In this document: piece after piece, positions 52,147-61,093 of the stretch
Layout: each line of letters begins with the position of its first letter
Numbering within the stretch: the first letter of the stretch is position 1
Assembly: GCA_021831785.1 (NCBI GenBank)
Contig: JAKBMB010000033.1
Coordinates: 47,138-111,137, forward strand
Direction of reading: 5' to 3'
Source: Deltaproteobacteria bacterium
GTDB lineage: Bacteria; Desulfobacterota; Binatia; Binatales; Binataceae
DNA length: 64,000 nucleotides
Made by a program: the position numbers and the translations under genes
The notes under the pieces: model-generated
What the model saw: only the letters and a program-made list of their open reading frames with translations
Database searches by the model: none
Told to the model about the DNA's origin: nothing

Positions 52147-53661
52147 ATGTTCAAGCGGATCCTAATCGCGAATCGGGGCGAGATCGCAGTGCGTGTAATC
52201 CGCGCCTGCCGCGAGTTGGGCATCGAGGCTGTCGCCGTGTTCTCGGAAGCCGACCGCGGCGCGCTCCATGTGCGCGAAGCCGACATGGCCGTACCGATTG
52301 GGCCGGCACCCGCCGCCGAGAGCTACCTGCGCGCCGAGCGCATCGTCGAAGCGGCCAAGCGCGCGGGCGCCCAGGCGATTCATCCGGGCTACGGCTTTCT
52401 CGCCGAGAACGCGAAGTTCGTCCGCGCGGTGACAGGCGCTGGGCTGGTCTTCATCGGACCGAGCGCGAGCGCGATGGAAAAGATGGGGGACAAGGTCGAG
52501 GCGCGCAAGCTGATGCAGGCCGCGGGCGTACCGGTGACCCCAGGCTCGCCGGGAACGCTGGAGACCGCGCAGCAGGTGCGCGAGTATGCGCGCCAGCTCG
52601 GTCTGCCGGTGCTGCTTAAGGCCGCCGCCGGCGGCGGCGGGAAAGGCATGCGCCTTATCGAGCGCGAAGACGAGATCGCCGAGGCGGTGCGTCGGGTGGC
52701 GAGCGAGGCCACGGCGTCGTTCGGCGACGGCCGCTTTTATCTGGAGAAATTCGTGCGCCGCCCGCGCCATATCGAGGTCCAGATTTTCGCCGACGCCGCG
52801 GGCCGCACGGTCCACCTGGGCGAGCGCGAGTGCTCGATTCAGCGCCGCCATCAGAAGCTGGCCGAGGAGTCGCCCTCGCCGCTCGTCACGCCGCAGATGC
52901 GCGAACGAATGGGCGAGATCGCGGTGCGCGCTGCGCGGGCGGTAAGTTACGTGGGCGCGGGAACGATCGAGTTTCTCGCCGATGCCGACCGCAACTTTTA
53001 CTTCATGGAGATGAACACCCGAATCCAGGTCGAGCATCCGGTGACCGAGATGGTGACCGGGTTCGATCTGGTCAAGACGCAGATCGAAGTTGCGGCCGGC
53101 CGGCCGCTGCCGTTTGCCCAGGAAGAGATCGCGCAGCGGGGCTGGGCGATCGAGTGCCGGCTGTACGCCGAGGACCCGCTGCAGGGCTTCGTCGCCGCCC
53201 CGGGACGCATCGCCTGGATGCGCGCGCCCGAGGGTCCTGGCGTGCGTCACGATTGCGGGGTTTACGCCGGCGGCGAGGTCTCCAACTATTACGACCCGCT
53301 GCTGTCCAAGCTGATCGCCTGGGGAAAAGACCGGCAAGAGGCGATCGCTCGCATGCGCCGGGCGCTCGATGAGTTCATCATCACCGGAACGCTGACCACC
53401 AACCTGAGCTTCCATCGCTGGCTAATGGACCATCAGCGCTTTGTCGCCGGCGACTTCGACACCCACTTCGTGGCGCAGGAGTACCATCCGCAGGACGGAC
53501 CGCAAGCGCGCGACGATCCGGCGCGCTTGGCGGCACTGCTGGCTGCAGCCTGGAGCGCGCAGCATACGGGCGCCGGCGCGGCCGCGCCGGCGGATGCGAG
53601 GGCAAGCCGCAGGCCTTCGGCCTGGAAGACGGCGGGCCGTCTCGAGGCTCTGCGGTCATAG
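52147..53661 (+). CDS. accC: Biotin carboxylase subunit of acyl-CoA carboxylase
   Basis: 504 residues from the ATG at 52147; the frame reaches 52117. FKRILIANRGEIAVRVIRAC, IHPGYGFLAENAKFV, the ATP-grasp Gly loop LKAAAGGGGKGMRL, ECSIQRRHQKLAEESP, EMNTRIQVEHPVTEMVTGFD and the catalytic Arg/Glu region are intact. Unlike human PCCA it ends after the C-terminal biotin carboxylase domain; the carrier is the next gene. It carboxylates biotin with ATP and bicarbonate. 154 bases after pccB. Confidence 0.94.
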   Translation: MFKRILIANRGEIAVRVIRACRELGIEAVAVFSEADRGALHVREADMAVPIGPAPAAESYLRAERIVEAAKRAGAQAIHPGYGFLAENAKFVRAVTGAGLVFIGPSASAMEKMGDKVEARKLMQAAGVPVTPGSPGTLETAQQVREYARQLGLPVLLKAAAGGGGKGMRLIEREDEIAEAVRRVASEATASFGDGRFYLEKFVRRPRHIEVQIFADAAGRTVHLGERECSIQRRHQKLAEESPSPLVTPQMRERMGEIAVRAARAVSYVGAGTIEFLADADRNFYFMEMNTRIQVEHPVTEMVTGFDLVKTQIEVAAGRPLPFAQEEIAQRGWAIECRLYAEDPLQGFVAAPGRIAWMRAPEGPGVRHDCGVYAGGEVSNYYDPLLSKLIAWGKDRQEAIARMRRALDEFIITGTLTTNLSFHRWLMDHQRFVAGDFDTHFVAQEYHPQDGPQARDDPARLAALLAAAWSAQHTGAGAAAPADARASRRPSAWKTAGRLEALRS

Positions 53662-53676
53662 CGGGGCACCAGGCGC

Positions 53677-54174
53677 GTGCGCTGCTTCGTTAGCCTAGAC
53701 GACGCCGAACACGAGCTCTCGGTCGAGCCGTCGGAGAACGGCGGGCTTCGCCTGACGTTTGACGGCTGCTGCTTCGAGGCTTCGGTGCTTAACGTTGCTC
53801 CAGGCGAGTACTCCGTGCTGGTCGGCGACCGCTCGTTCGACTTCGTTATCGGCCGCACTGGCGGCGAGTTAACCGTGTTTTCGCGCCAGGGGCCGAGCCG
53901 GGTCGCGTTCTTTACCGGCCGGCGAGCGCCGAGCGCCGCGCCTGTAGGCCAGGCGGCCGGCCGGGCCGAAGTCAAGGCGATGATGCCCGGGCGAGTGTTG
54001 GAGGTAACCGTGAAGGTCGGGGACCAAGTCGGACGCGGCCAAGGAATCGCGGTGATCGAGGCGATGAAGATGGAGAACGAGGTCAAATCGCCCAAAGCTG
54101 GTACAATCGCGCAAGTGCGGGTCGCAGCCGGCCAGACGGTTGAAAAGGGCGATATTCTGGCGGTTGTCGAGTAA
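53677..54174 (+). CDS. Biotin carboxyl carrier subunit
   Basis: 165 residues from a GTG, 15 bases after the carboxylase. The first 85 residues are a beta-rich BT-like region (NVAPGEYSVLVGDRSFDFVI), as in propionyl-CoA carboxylase alpha chains. The C-terminal biotinyl domain has AVIEAMKMENEVKSPKAGTI with the biotin Lys in AMKMEN, closed by VEKGDILAVVE. It carries carboxybiotin between the two enzyme subunits. The arrangement is of a three-gene propionyl-CoA carboxylase with separate carrier. Confidence 0.92.
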   Translation: MRCFVSLDDAEHELSVEPSENGGLRLTFDGCCFEASVLNVAPGEYSVLVGDRSFDFVIGRTGGELTVFSRQGPSRVAFFTGRRAPSAAPVGQAAGRAEVKAMMPGRVLEVTVKVGDQVGRGQGIAVIEAMKMENEVKSPKAGTIAQVRVAAGQTVEKGDILAVVE

Positions 54175-54186
54175 AATTACTAGGGC

Positions 54187-55875
54187 GTGTTGGCGATGCG
54201 CGACAGTCAAACAATGGAAAGGCTTGCCGGCGGTCTCGGGCGCGACCCAGAGCGCGGAGCAGCCGGGCCGACGGCGCGCGACGGCGAACGGCGCGCGGCT
54301 TGCGCCACTACCTCGGGCATCGAGATAAAACGGGCTTACGAGCCGAGCGACCTCCCAGGCTTCGCTTACGAAAGCGAACTCGGCCCTCCGGGCCAGTACC
54401 CCTTCACGCGCGGGGTCTATCCAACGATGTACCGCGGCCAGCTTTGGACGATGCGCCAGTACGCCGGTTTCGGCACCGCCGAGGAGTCCAACCGCCGCTA
54501 CCGCTACCTGTTCGAGCAGGGTCAGACCGGGCTCTCGATCGCCTTTGATCTCCCGACCCAGATGGGCCGCGACGCGGACCATCCGCTGGCTCGCGGCGAG
54601 GTGGGCCGAGTCGGGGTCGCGATAAGCTCGCTCGCCGATATGGAAGTGCTGCTGAACGGGCTTGCCCTGGAGCGCATCTCCACCTCCATGACGATTAACG
54701 CCACCGCCGGCATTTTGCTCGCATTCTACCTGGTGGTGGCCGAACGGCAAGGCGTGCCGTGGAATAAGCTCCACGGCACGATACAGAACGACATCCTCAA
54801 GGAATATGTCGCCCGCGGCACCTATATCTATCCGCCGCGGCCTTCGATGCGCCTTATCACCGACATCATCGAGTTTACCAGCCGCGAGGTTCCCAACTGG
54901 AACCCGATCTCGATTTCCGGCTACCACATGCGCGAGGCGGGGGCGACCGCAGCCCAAGAGGTCGCGTTTACCCTGGCCGACGGAATCGCCTACGTCGAGG
55001 CGGCGCTGAAGGCCGGACTTGACGTCGATCGCTTCGCCGGTCGGCTTTCGTTCTTTTTCAACGTGGACAACAACTTCTTCGAAGAGGTAGCAAAGTTTCG
55101 CGCCGCGCGCAGGATGTGGGCGAGCATCATGAAGCAGCGCTTTCACGCGCGCGACGAGCGTTCGATGGCGCTGCGTTTTCACGCCCAAACTTCAGGCGCC
55201 ACGCTGGTTGCCCAGCAGATCGACAACAACGTTGTGCGCGTGGCGCTGCAAGCGCTGGCGGCGGTGCTCGGCGGCACGCAATCGCTGCACACCAACGCCA
55301 AAGACGAAGCGCTCGCCCTGCCCACCGCCGAGAGCGCGCTGCTCGCGCTGCGAACTCAGCAGGTGATCGCTTACGAATCAGGCGCGGCCGACACGGCCGA
55401 CCCGCTCGCGGGCTCCTATTTTGTCGAAACCCTGACCCGCGAACTCGAGCGGCGCGCCGCCGATTATATCGCGAGAATCGACGACCTCGGCGGCGCGGTG
55501 GCGGCGATCGAGTGCGGCTATATCCAGCGCGAAATACATGAGGCCGCCTACCGCTATCAGCGGGAGATCGAAAGCCAACAGCGAATTGTCGTGGGCGTCA
55601 ATAAATTCGGCGGCAGCGAGGGGCAGCACGCGGATATCTTGCGCGTTAATCCCGAGCTCGAGGAAAAGCAGAAACATGGCCTTGCCCAAGTGCGCGGACG
55701 GCGAGACACCGCGGCAGCGCAAGCGGCGCTGGCCAGCGTCGAGCAAAGCGCACGCGATGGGACAAATTTGATGCCGGCGATTCTGGAGGCGGCGCGCGCG
55801 CTCGCGACTTTAGGCGAAATCTCGGATGCGATGAGGCGCGTATTCGGCGAACACAAACCCGCCGGCGAGTTATAG
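54187..55875 (+). CDS. mcmA1: Methylmalonyl-CoA mutase, large (catalytic) subunit
   Basis: 562 residues. [80 protein letters not shown] and [20 protein letters not shown] are signatures of the mutase barrel. The Arg in LKEYVARG corresponds to the substrate-carboxylate Arg207 of MCM; isobutyryl-CoA mutases have Gln there, so methylmalonyl-CoA is favoured. The C-terminal B12-binding domain is absent, so this is the two-polypeptide form needing a separate small subunit, not found in the window. 12 bases after the carrier gene, same operon. GTG start; ATG at 54196 is possible. Confidence 0.93.
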   Translation: MLAMRDSQTMERLAGGLGRDPERGAAGPTARDGERRAACATTSGIEIKRAYEPSDLPGFAYESELGPPGQYPFTRGVYPTMYRGQLWTMRQYAGFGTAEESNRRYRYLFEQGQTGLSIAFDLPTQMGRDADHPLARGEVGRVGVAISSLADMEVLLNGLALERISTSMTINATAGILLAFYLVVAERQGVPWNKLHGTIQNDILKEYVARGTYIYPPRPSMRLITDIIEFTSREVPNWNPISISGYHMREAGATAAQEVAFTLADGIAYVEAALKAGLDVDRFAGRLSFFFNVDNNFFEEVAKFRAARRMWASIMKQRFHARDERSMALRFHAQTSGATLVAQQIDNNVVRVALQALAAVLGGTQSLHTNAKDEALALPTAESALLALRTQQVIAYESGAADTADPLAGSYFVETLTRELERRAADYIARIDDLGGAVAAIECGYIQREIHEAAYRYQREIESQQRIVVGVNKFGGSEGQHADILRVNPELEEKQKHGLAQVRGRRDTAAAQAALASVEQSARDGTNLMPAILEAARALATLGEISDAMRRVFGEHKPAGEL

Positions 55876-55984
55876 TCGTTCGCCGTCCGGCGCCGAGACT
55901 AGCAGTAGTCTCATAAATGACCGCCGGGCATGGATATCATGCTGAGCGCCATCTTTTGGCATTCTGAGAGTTTGTGAATTTTTG

Positions 55985-56087
55985 AGTAGTAGGGCGGGCC
56001 GCGGTGCCCGCCCGGTCGGCGGGTGGGCCATTGGCCGCGCGGGCGTGGCGCCCGCGCATCATGGCGGGCACCGCGGCCCGCCCCACT
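55985..56087. repeat. REP-like palindrome with GGGCGGGCC arms
   Basis: Left arm AGTAGTAGGGCGGGCCGCGG (to 56012) pairs with GGCGGGCACCGCGGCCCGCC at 56063-56082. The loop contains a second inverted GCGCGGGCG/CGCCCGCGC unit. The half-site is shared with the repeats at 38.3-42.8 kb. The rest of 55876-56369 has no gene; at 56100-56180 there are short dispersed phrases (GCGTAGCGAAGGGTCTC) also of repeat character. Confidence 0.75.
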
Positions 56088-56369
56088 TAAATGAGTCACA
56101 AGCCCTGAGCGTAGCGAAGGGTCTCAATGCAGCAAAAGCTCCACCAACACCGGGATTCTTCGCTGCGCTCGGAATGACACGCGAAGGGTTCAGCACAACG
56201 AACAAAGCGAAAGCGTTCATGAGATAGGCTCAGCTTCTCGCGCATTAATTTTCGGTCATTTCCTCGCACGCCGTGTTGCTTTGCAAGGCGCTGAGACTTA
56301 TCGTGACTGCCACACAGTGGCCGGAAAGTTGACCGTGCCATCCAATATCGCGTAGAGGCGGGCGCACTG

Positions 56370-56933
56370 ATGGGTCCAAGGCCAACGGGCTGTTTTTTAA
56401 CCAAAGGAGTCGGAAAACACCGCGAAAAGCTGAATTCGTTCGAACTAGCTCTGCGCGACGCGCGAATCGCCGAATTTAATCTCGTGAGGGTCAGCTCGAT
56501 CTTTCCCCCCTTCTGTAAGCTGATAAGCGCCCAAGAAGGTCTTAAGTACTTGAGTCCCGGCCAGGTCGTCTTCACCGTGACCAGCGATAATTCGACCAAC
56601 GAGCCCCATCGTCTGATCGCGGCATCCGTGGGTCTGGCGATCCCGGCCAACAATAGCCAGTACGGCTATCTCTCCGAGCATCACAGCTTCGGCGAGACCG
56701 ACCAGAAGGCCGGCGACTATGCGGAGGACCTCGCAGCGATGATGTTGGCGACGATTCTCGGCGTTGACTTCGATCCGAACGTTGGCTACGACGCGCGCAA
56801 GGACATCTGGCGGCTTTCCGATAAGATTGTCTCGACGCGCAACATCACGCAGTCGGCGATAGGCGACCGCGACGGTCTGTGGACCTCGGTGGTCGCAGCG
56901 GCGGTCTTCGTCGAATTGCCCGGTGGGCGATAG
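56370..56933 (+). CDS. pdaD: Pyruvoyl-dependent arginine decarboxylase
   Basis: 187 residues. CFLTKGVGKHREKLNSFELA, NLVRVSSIFPPFCKLI, GQVVFTVTSDNSTNEPHRLI and AAVGLAIP-like sequence place it firmly in the PvlArgDC family. The serine pair in RVSSIFPP (residues 42-43) is the self-cleavage site that leaves an alpha-chain with an N-terminal pyruvoyl group. It decarboxylates arginine to agmatine, which aguA/aguB (42.9-44.8 kb) convert to putrescine. The selenoprotein-like gene follows 317 bases later. Confidence 0.92.
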   Translation: MGPRPTGCFLTKGVGKHREKLNSFELALRDARIAEFNLVRVSSIFPPFCKLISAQEGLKYLSPGQVVFTVTSDNSTNEPHRLIAASVGLAIPANNSQYGYLSEHHSFGETDQKAGDYAEDLAAMMLATILGVDFDPNVGYDARKDIWRLSDKIVSTRNITQSAIGDRDGLWTSVVAAAVFVELPGGR

Positions 56934-57250
56934 CTGTCTTAAGCGCCGCCAATCCTTGCCGGCAAGCCGCTTGCGCCGCGCAACTGGTTTCGCACAAAAC
57001 TCAGGAGTGCGCCGGCTCAACCGGCCTGCGGGGTAACGGCGCGCTTATCGAGCGCGTTGCCGGGGCTTGGTCAGGCGCCTGTTCCCTCGGCCATTGCGCC
57101 GGCAGAGCGCCGGATCGCGCGCTGCGGCAGCGTTACGGCTTGTGGCAGTGCGAACGCGGCGAGAATCATGTTCCAGGCCGGCGCGCTTGGCCCCATTTTG
57201 ACGCCGATGGGCGTGAATCGCCGAAAGAAAACCCCGCATCAAGGACGGTA
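56934..57250. other. Intergenic stretch before the SelW-like gene
   Basis: No recognisable gene on either strand. GAATCATG at 57160-57167 and TCAAGGACGGTA just before 57251 are the notable signals; the latter (AAGGA) is the ribosome binding site of the SelW-like gene. Confidence 0.4.
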
Positions 57251-57511
57251 ATGACGGTGAAGATCGAGATTTCCTACTGCACCAGTTGAGGGTATAAGCC
57301 GCGCGCAGCCAGTCTGGCCGCATCAATCCGCTCGCGCCTGGGTGCTCAGGCCAAGATCACGCCGGGCAAGACCGGTCAGTTCGACGTTATTGTCGACGGC
57401 AAGATCGTCTTCTCCAAGCATGAGACGGGCCGCTTTCCGAACGACGGCGAGGTCGAGCAGCGGATCGCGACGCTCAAGGGCAAGGCTGAACCCGCTCGAC
57501 AGGGGCCTTAA
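57251..57511 (+). CDS. SelW/Rdx-like thioredoxin-fold selenoprotein (TGA read as Sec)
   Basis: ATG 57251 with AAGGA upstream opens MTVKIEISYCTS, then TGA at 57287-57289, then GYKPRAASLAASIRSRLGAQ, AKITPGKTGQFDVIVDGKIV and FSKHETGRFPNDGEVEQRIA to TAA at 57509-57511: 86 residues counting Sec at 13. CTSU followed by GYK is the redox CxxU motif at the end of the first strand in SelW (human SelW has CGAUGYK), and FDVIVDGKIVFSK plus RFP are standard Rdx-family positions. Homology continues directly across the TGA, which explains it as selenocysteine. Alternatives are a degraded Cys homologue or a sequencing error. Host selA/selB/selC are not in the window. Confidence 0.85.
57305..57321 (+). promoter_or_regulatory. 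Candidate bacterial SECIS hairpin
   Basis: 15 bases after the TGA, GCAGCC and GGCCGC flank the loop AGTCT (57311-57315): three G-C pairs, an A-C mismatch and two more pairs. The apical loop carries the exposed GU of E. coli-type SECIS elements (loop GGTCT in fdhF) and lies at a similar distance from the TGA. The stem is short, so support is moderate. Confidence 0.5.
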
Positions 57512-57631
57512 GCAAATAATTCGCGCGCGTGAATGGTCAGTGAATCCGCTCTCATTGCCGGGGTTCTTTGAAGCTTCCGCAGCGCCGCGTCCCGCAGCGA
57601 CCCCGCGCCGTTGCCGTAACGCCCCCGGCCG

Positions 57632-60600
57632 CTAGACGCCACCTCTGGCGAATACGCGCGGCGCGGCAGTGCCGGGCGCGCGCCGGCTACCGGCGCCGGA
57701 AAGCTGCGCGGCGCTCTCGTTGACCGCCTCGCGCAGGGTCGCCTTGCTTATCGGTTTGGTAAGATGGCCGTCGCAGCCGGCGGCCAGGCTTTTTTCCATC
57801 TCGTTGCGCAAGGCGTAGGCGGTAAGCGCCAGGATCCTACACGGGCGCCGATTGTGGTCGCGTTCCCATTTCCTGATCATCCGCGTGGCCGTGTAGCCAT
57901 CCATCACCGGCATCTGCATGTCCATCAAAACCAGATCGTAGTCCGCGGCCATAAATCTCTTGAGCGCGGCGTCGCCGTCCTCGGCGACATCCACCTGATG
58001 CGGCAGGTCTTTGAGAAACGTCTCGATCACGAGACGGTTGTCGCTGGAGTCCTCGGCGACCAGGATGCGCAGGGGGTCGGCGCCGTTCCACGACGACGGC
58101 GCGGGCTTGCACGCGGGCGTGGCGGCCGGCTCGGTCCCGGCCAGAGCGGCGCGCACGGCTTGGCTGAGCTCGGTCGGCGAGATGGGCTTCACCAGGCACA
58201 CGTCGAGCCCTAGCTCGCGCGCTTCGGGTAGCTCGGCTGCCAGGTTGTGTGACGCAAGCATCAGTGCGACGCGCTGTCCGGCGCCCAAGTGCCGCTTGAT
58301 TTGCCGCGCCAGATCGAAGGCGGCCCTTCCCATCTGCTGCGCGTCGAGCAGAGCAAACAAATACGGCTGTCCCTGCCGCACCCCATTGCTCAGTTCCGCC
58401 AAGGCTTGCGCCGAGTCTTGGACCGTATGGACTTTGACGCCAAGCGCGGAGAGCGTTTCGCTCACGGCCAAGGCGCAGCTTGAACTGCTGCCTGCGAGCA
58501 GCACGTTCGCTGCCCCGCTCAACGCCGGCTCGACGCTGGGCCCGGCCGGCGCGGACGCAGGCTGAAGCTCGAAATTCGCGGTGAAGTAGAAGACGCTGCC
58601 TTTCCCCAGCTCGCTGCGCACCCAGATATGCCCCCCCATGGCCTTCACCAGATGTCTGCTTATGGCGAGTTCCAACCCGCTTCCGCCGTATTTGCGGGTG
58701 GTGGACGAGTCGGCCTGGGTGAAGGTTCGGAAAATGTCGTCGAGCTTGTCCTGCGGGATGCCGATTCCGGTGTCGCTCACCGCAAAGCGCAGCATCCCGG
58801 CCGCGCCCGACAGCGGGTCGCGCGCGACGCTCAGTACCACTTCGCCGTGTTCGGTGAATTTGATCGCGTTGCCGATCAAATTAGTCAACACCTGGCGCAG
58901 CCGCGACGGATCGCCGCGCAGACGGACCGGCGTCCCGGCTACCACGTGCGCGACCAGCTCGAGGTTCTTCTCGTGCGCGCGCAGCGCCAGCGCGCGCATC
59001 ACCGTCTCCGCGGCTTCTTCGAGGTCGAAGTTAATCTGCTCGAGCGACAGGCTGCGGCTCTCTATCTTGGCCAGGTCGAGCACGTCGTTGATGAGGTCGA
59101 GAAGCGCGCCGCCGTTGGCGCGCAGCACGCTCAGATGACGGCGCTGTTCGGCCGAAAGCGGCGATTCGGCCAAGAGTTCGGTGGTGCCCAAAATCGCGTT
59201 GAGCGGCGTGCGAATCTCATGCGACATGCTGGAGAGAAACTCCGACTTGGCCTTGGAGGCGGCCAACGCCCGCTCCCGAGTCTCGATTAACTCGTGCTCG
59301 GCCCGCTTTAGCTGGGAGATGTCGCGCGAAACCAAGATAACACGCCGCTCCCCGCCGGCCTCTACCACGGTGGCGTTGAGCAGATGCTGGGCAACGCCGT
59401 CGTCTTTGGTCCTGAACGCGGCCTCGAAATTACGCACGCGGCCCTCGGCGTGCAGTTTCTCCACAAATGGCGCGCGCTCCTGGGGGTCAAGCCATAGCTG
59501 GAGCTCTCCGGCGGTCTTGCCCAGCGCTTGTTCTCGCGTCAAGCCGGTTTCGCGCAAAAACTCGTCGTTGACCTCGATAAACTTTCCGTCCTCGAAATTC
59601 GTGATGACAATCGCGTCGAGGCTCGAGTCGAACACCTGTTTGAACTTGGCCTCGCTCGACCGCAGTTCGGCCTCCACGCGCTTAATGTGAGTGATGTCAT
59701 GAAGGATGGCGATGACGCACGGCTCGCCCTCCCATTGCGCCTTGACCGCCGAGCAGAGCACCGGCGCCCGGCGTGCGCTCTTCGAGCAGAGCAAGAACTG
59801 TCTGTTATGCGAAAAGCCCTTGGTCTCAAGATCGGCGTAAAAGGCTTCGCGCTGCTCCAAATCGGCCCACAAGTTCAACTGGAGCGGGGTCCAGCCGCGA
59901 GTTTGCTCGCGCGCAAAGCCGCTGAGCGCGGCGAAGGCCGGGTTGGCGTCGAGGATGCGCTGGTCGCACAGCCGTACGATTAGGATCGCGTCCAGGCTGG
60001 TTTCAAAGATCTCCCTGAACCGGGCCTCGCTTTCCGCAAGTCTGCGCTCCGCCTGCCTGCGCTCCGTGATGTCGCGCGCGAACACCAAAAGCATCTTGTT
60101 CCAGAGCACGTCGCGCGTGGTCTGCAGGGCCGACTCGAGCTCCCGCCAAGAGCCGTTTTTGTGGCGGAAGCGAAACTCCGTGAAGGCCGCGTCGCCCGGC
60201 GTTCGCAAGGCGTGGATAAAGGCCTGGCGCGCCCGCTCGAGGTCGTCCGGATGGATCAGGTCGTGCACTTTGACGCCGATTAACTCTTCCGGCGCGTAAC
60301 CGAGCGTGCTTACTGCCCAGGGGCTTAAGCTGCAGATCACGCCTTGCTCGTTCAGCGTCGAAACCAGTCCTTCCAGGCTGTGGCTTAGGAGCCAAAGGTC
60401 GGCTTTGGGACTTGCGCCACCCCACCCGCTCTTGCCCAGCCCTTTAAGCTTGCCGAATGCCCCCCACCAGTAGCGCCACGCGTATACCGTGTTGAGCTGG
60501 CTCAACCCGGCGGCGCCGAGCAGCGCTATCCAGAGATAAGCCCGCTGCTCGAACGGGCGATGAACGATACTGTCCGCCACCGACAGGCACAGGATGGCCG

Positions 60601-61093
60601 CTACATTCACCGCGGCTTGCCAGCGCCCGCTCCACGGGAAAAGGACGCTCCCGCCCATCACGCACATCAATAGCGTCAGGTCAAACCCGGCGAACTCGTC
60701 GAGACTTATCTGACCCACGGTCGCAACGGCCATCAGCGCCAGCAGCAGCCCCAGCGCCAGCCCTTGCCAACGGCGCTCGAAGGCGGCCAAGCGCACCATC
60801 AGCAGCGCCGCCAAGGCCACGGCGCCGCCGAGCGCATGCACCGCCAGCAGCGAGCCGGCCAACGCCAGCCGGGCATGAGAGTCGACCAACGCAAGGACCG
60901 CCTCAAACACGATGCCCATCGCACCGGCGATGATGAAGCTGCGCCGCGCCTGATCACGGATACGCCGCTCCAGCAAGATGCGCGACTTCTTGGCCGCTTG
61001 CTCAAATGACGAGGGGGGCGAAAAGTGCGAAGAACGAACCTCAGCGGACTGATTGTTAGCGGCCTTTTTCGCAGGCGCAGACTGCGCCGCCAT
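57632..61093 (-). CDS. Large hybrid sensor histidine kinase (PAS-PAS-PAS-HisKA-REC-REC)
   Basis: 1153 residues. Residues 50-210 hold five to six membrane segments. Three PAS domains follow (about 235-350, 355-475, 480-605), each with a DITERR/DITHIK/DISQLK-type end. The HisKA motif SMSHEIRTPLNAI has His625 as phosphoacceptor; ATPase boxes NLIGNAIKFTEHGEV and DTGIGIPQDKLDDIF are intact, but the G2 box reads GGSGLELAIS, with Glu808 for the usual Gly. The first receiver (about 865-985) lacks the acidic pair (LLAGSSSS), though Asp917 is kept. The second (1008-1130) is complete with Asp1058 in LVLMDMQMPVMDGYT. No partner regulator is adjacent. Confidence 0.92.
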   Translation of the reverse strand: MAAQSAPAKKAANNQSAEVRSSHFSPPSSFEQAAKKSRILLERRIRDQARRSFIIAGAMGIVFEAVLALVDSHARLALAGSLLAVHALGGAVALAALLMVRLAAFERRWQGLALGLLLALMAVATVGQISLDEFAGFDLTLLMCVMGGSVLFPWSGRWQAAVNVAAILCLSVADSIVHRPFEQRAYLWIALLGAAGLSQLNTVYAWRYWWGAFGKLKGLGKSGWGGASPKADLWLLSHSLEGLVSTLNEQGVICSLSPWAVSTLGYAPEELIGVKVHDLIHPDDLERARQAFIHALRTPGDAAFTEFRFRHKNGSWRELESALQTTRDVLWNKMLLVFARDITERRQAERRLAESEARFREIFETSLDAILIVRLCDQRILDANPAFAALSGFAREQTRGWTPLQLNLWADLEQREAFYADLETKGFSHNRQFLLCSKSARRAPVLCSAVKAQWEGEPCVIAILHDITHIKRVEAELRSSEAKFKQVFDSSLDAIVITNFEDGKFIEVNDEFLRETGLTREQALGKTAGELQLWLDPQERAPFVEKLHAEGRVRNFEAAFRTKDDGVAQHLLNATVVEAGGERRVILVSRDISQLKRAEHELIETRERALAASKAKSEFLSSMSHEIRTPLNAILGTTELLAESPLSAEQRRHLSVLRANGGALLDLINDVLDLAKIESRSLSLEQINFDLEEAAETVMRALALRAHEKNLELVAHVVAGTPVRLRGDPSRLRQVLTNLIGNAIKFTEHGEVVLSVARDPLSGAAGMLRFAVSDTGIGIPQDKLDDIFRTFTQADSSTTRKYGGSGLELAISRHLVKAMGGHIWVRSELGKGSVFYFTANFELQPASAPAGPSVEPALSGAANVLLAGSSSSCALAVSETLSALGVKVHTVQDSAQALAELSNGVRQGQPYLFALLDAQQMGRAAFDLARQIKRHLGAGQRVALMLASHNLAAELPEARELGLDVCLVKPISPTELSQAVRAALAGTEPAATPACKPAPSSWNGADPLRILVAEDSSDNRLVIETFLKDLPHQVDVAEDGDAALKRFMAADYDLVLMDMQMPVMDGYTATRMIRKWERDHNRRPCRILALTAYALRNEMEKSLAAGCDGHLTKPISKATLREAVNESAAQLSGAGSRRAPGTAAPRVFARGGV

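Noticed and set aside
54187..55875. Isobutyryl-CoA mutase instead of methylmalonyl-CoA mutase
   Set aside because: The position matching MCM Arg207 is Arg (KEYVARG), whereas isobutyryl-CoA mutases carry Gln there; the carboxylase operon context also fits propionyl-CoA metabolism.
57342..57635. Plus-strand frame overlapping the SelW-like gene
   Set aside because: Its translation is Arg/Ser-rich without family character, while the overlapping frame gives a clear Rdx protein once the TGA is read through.
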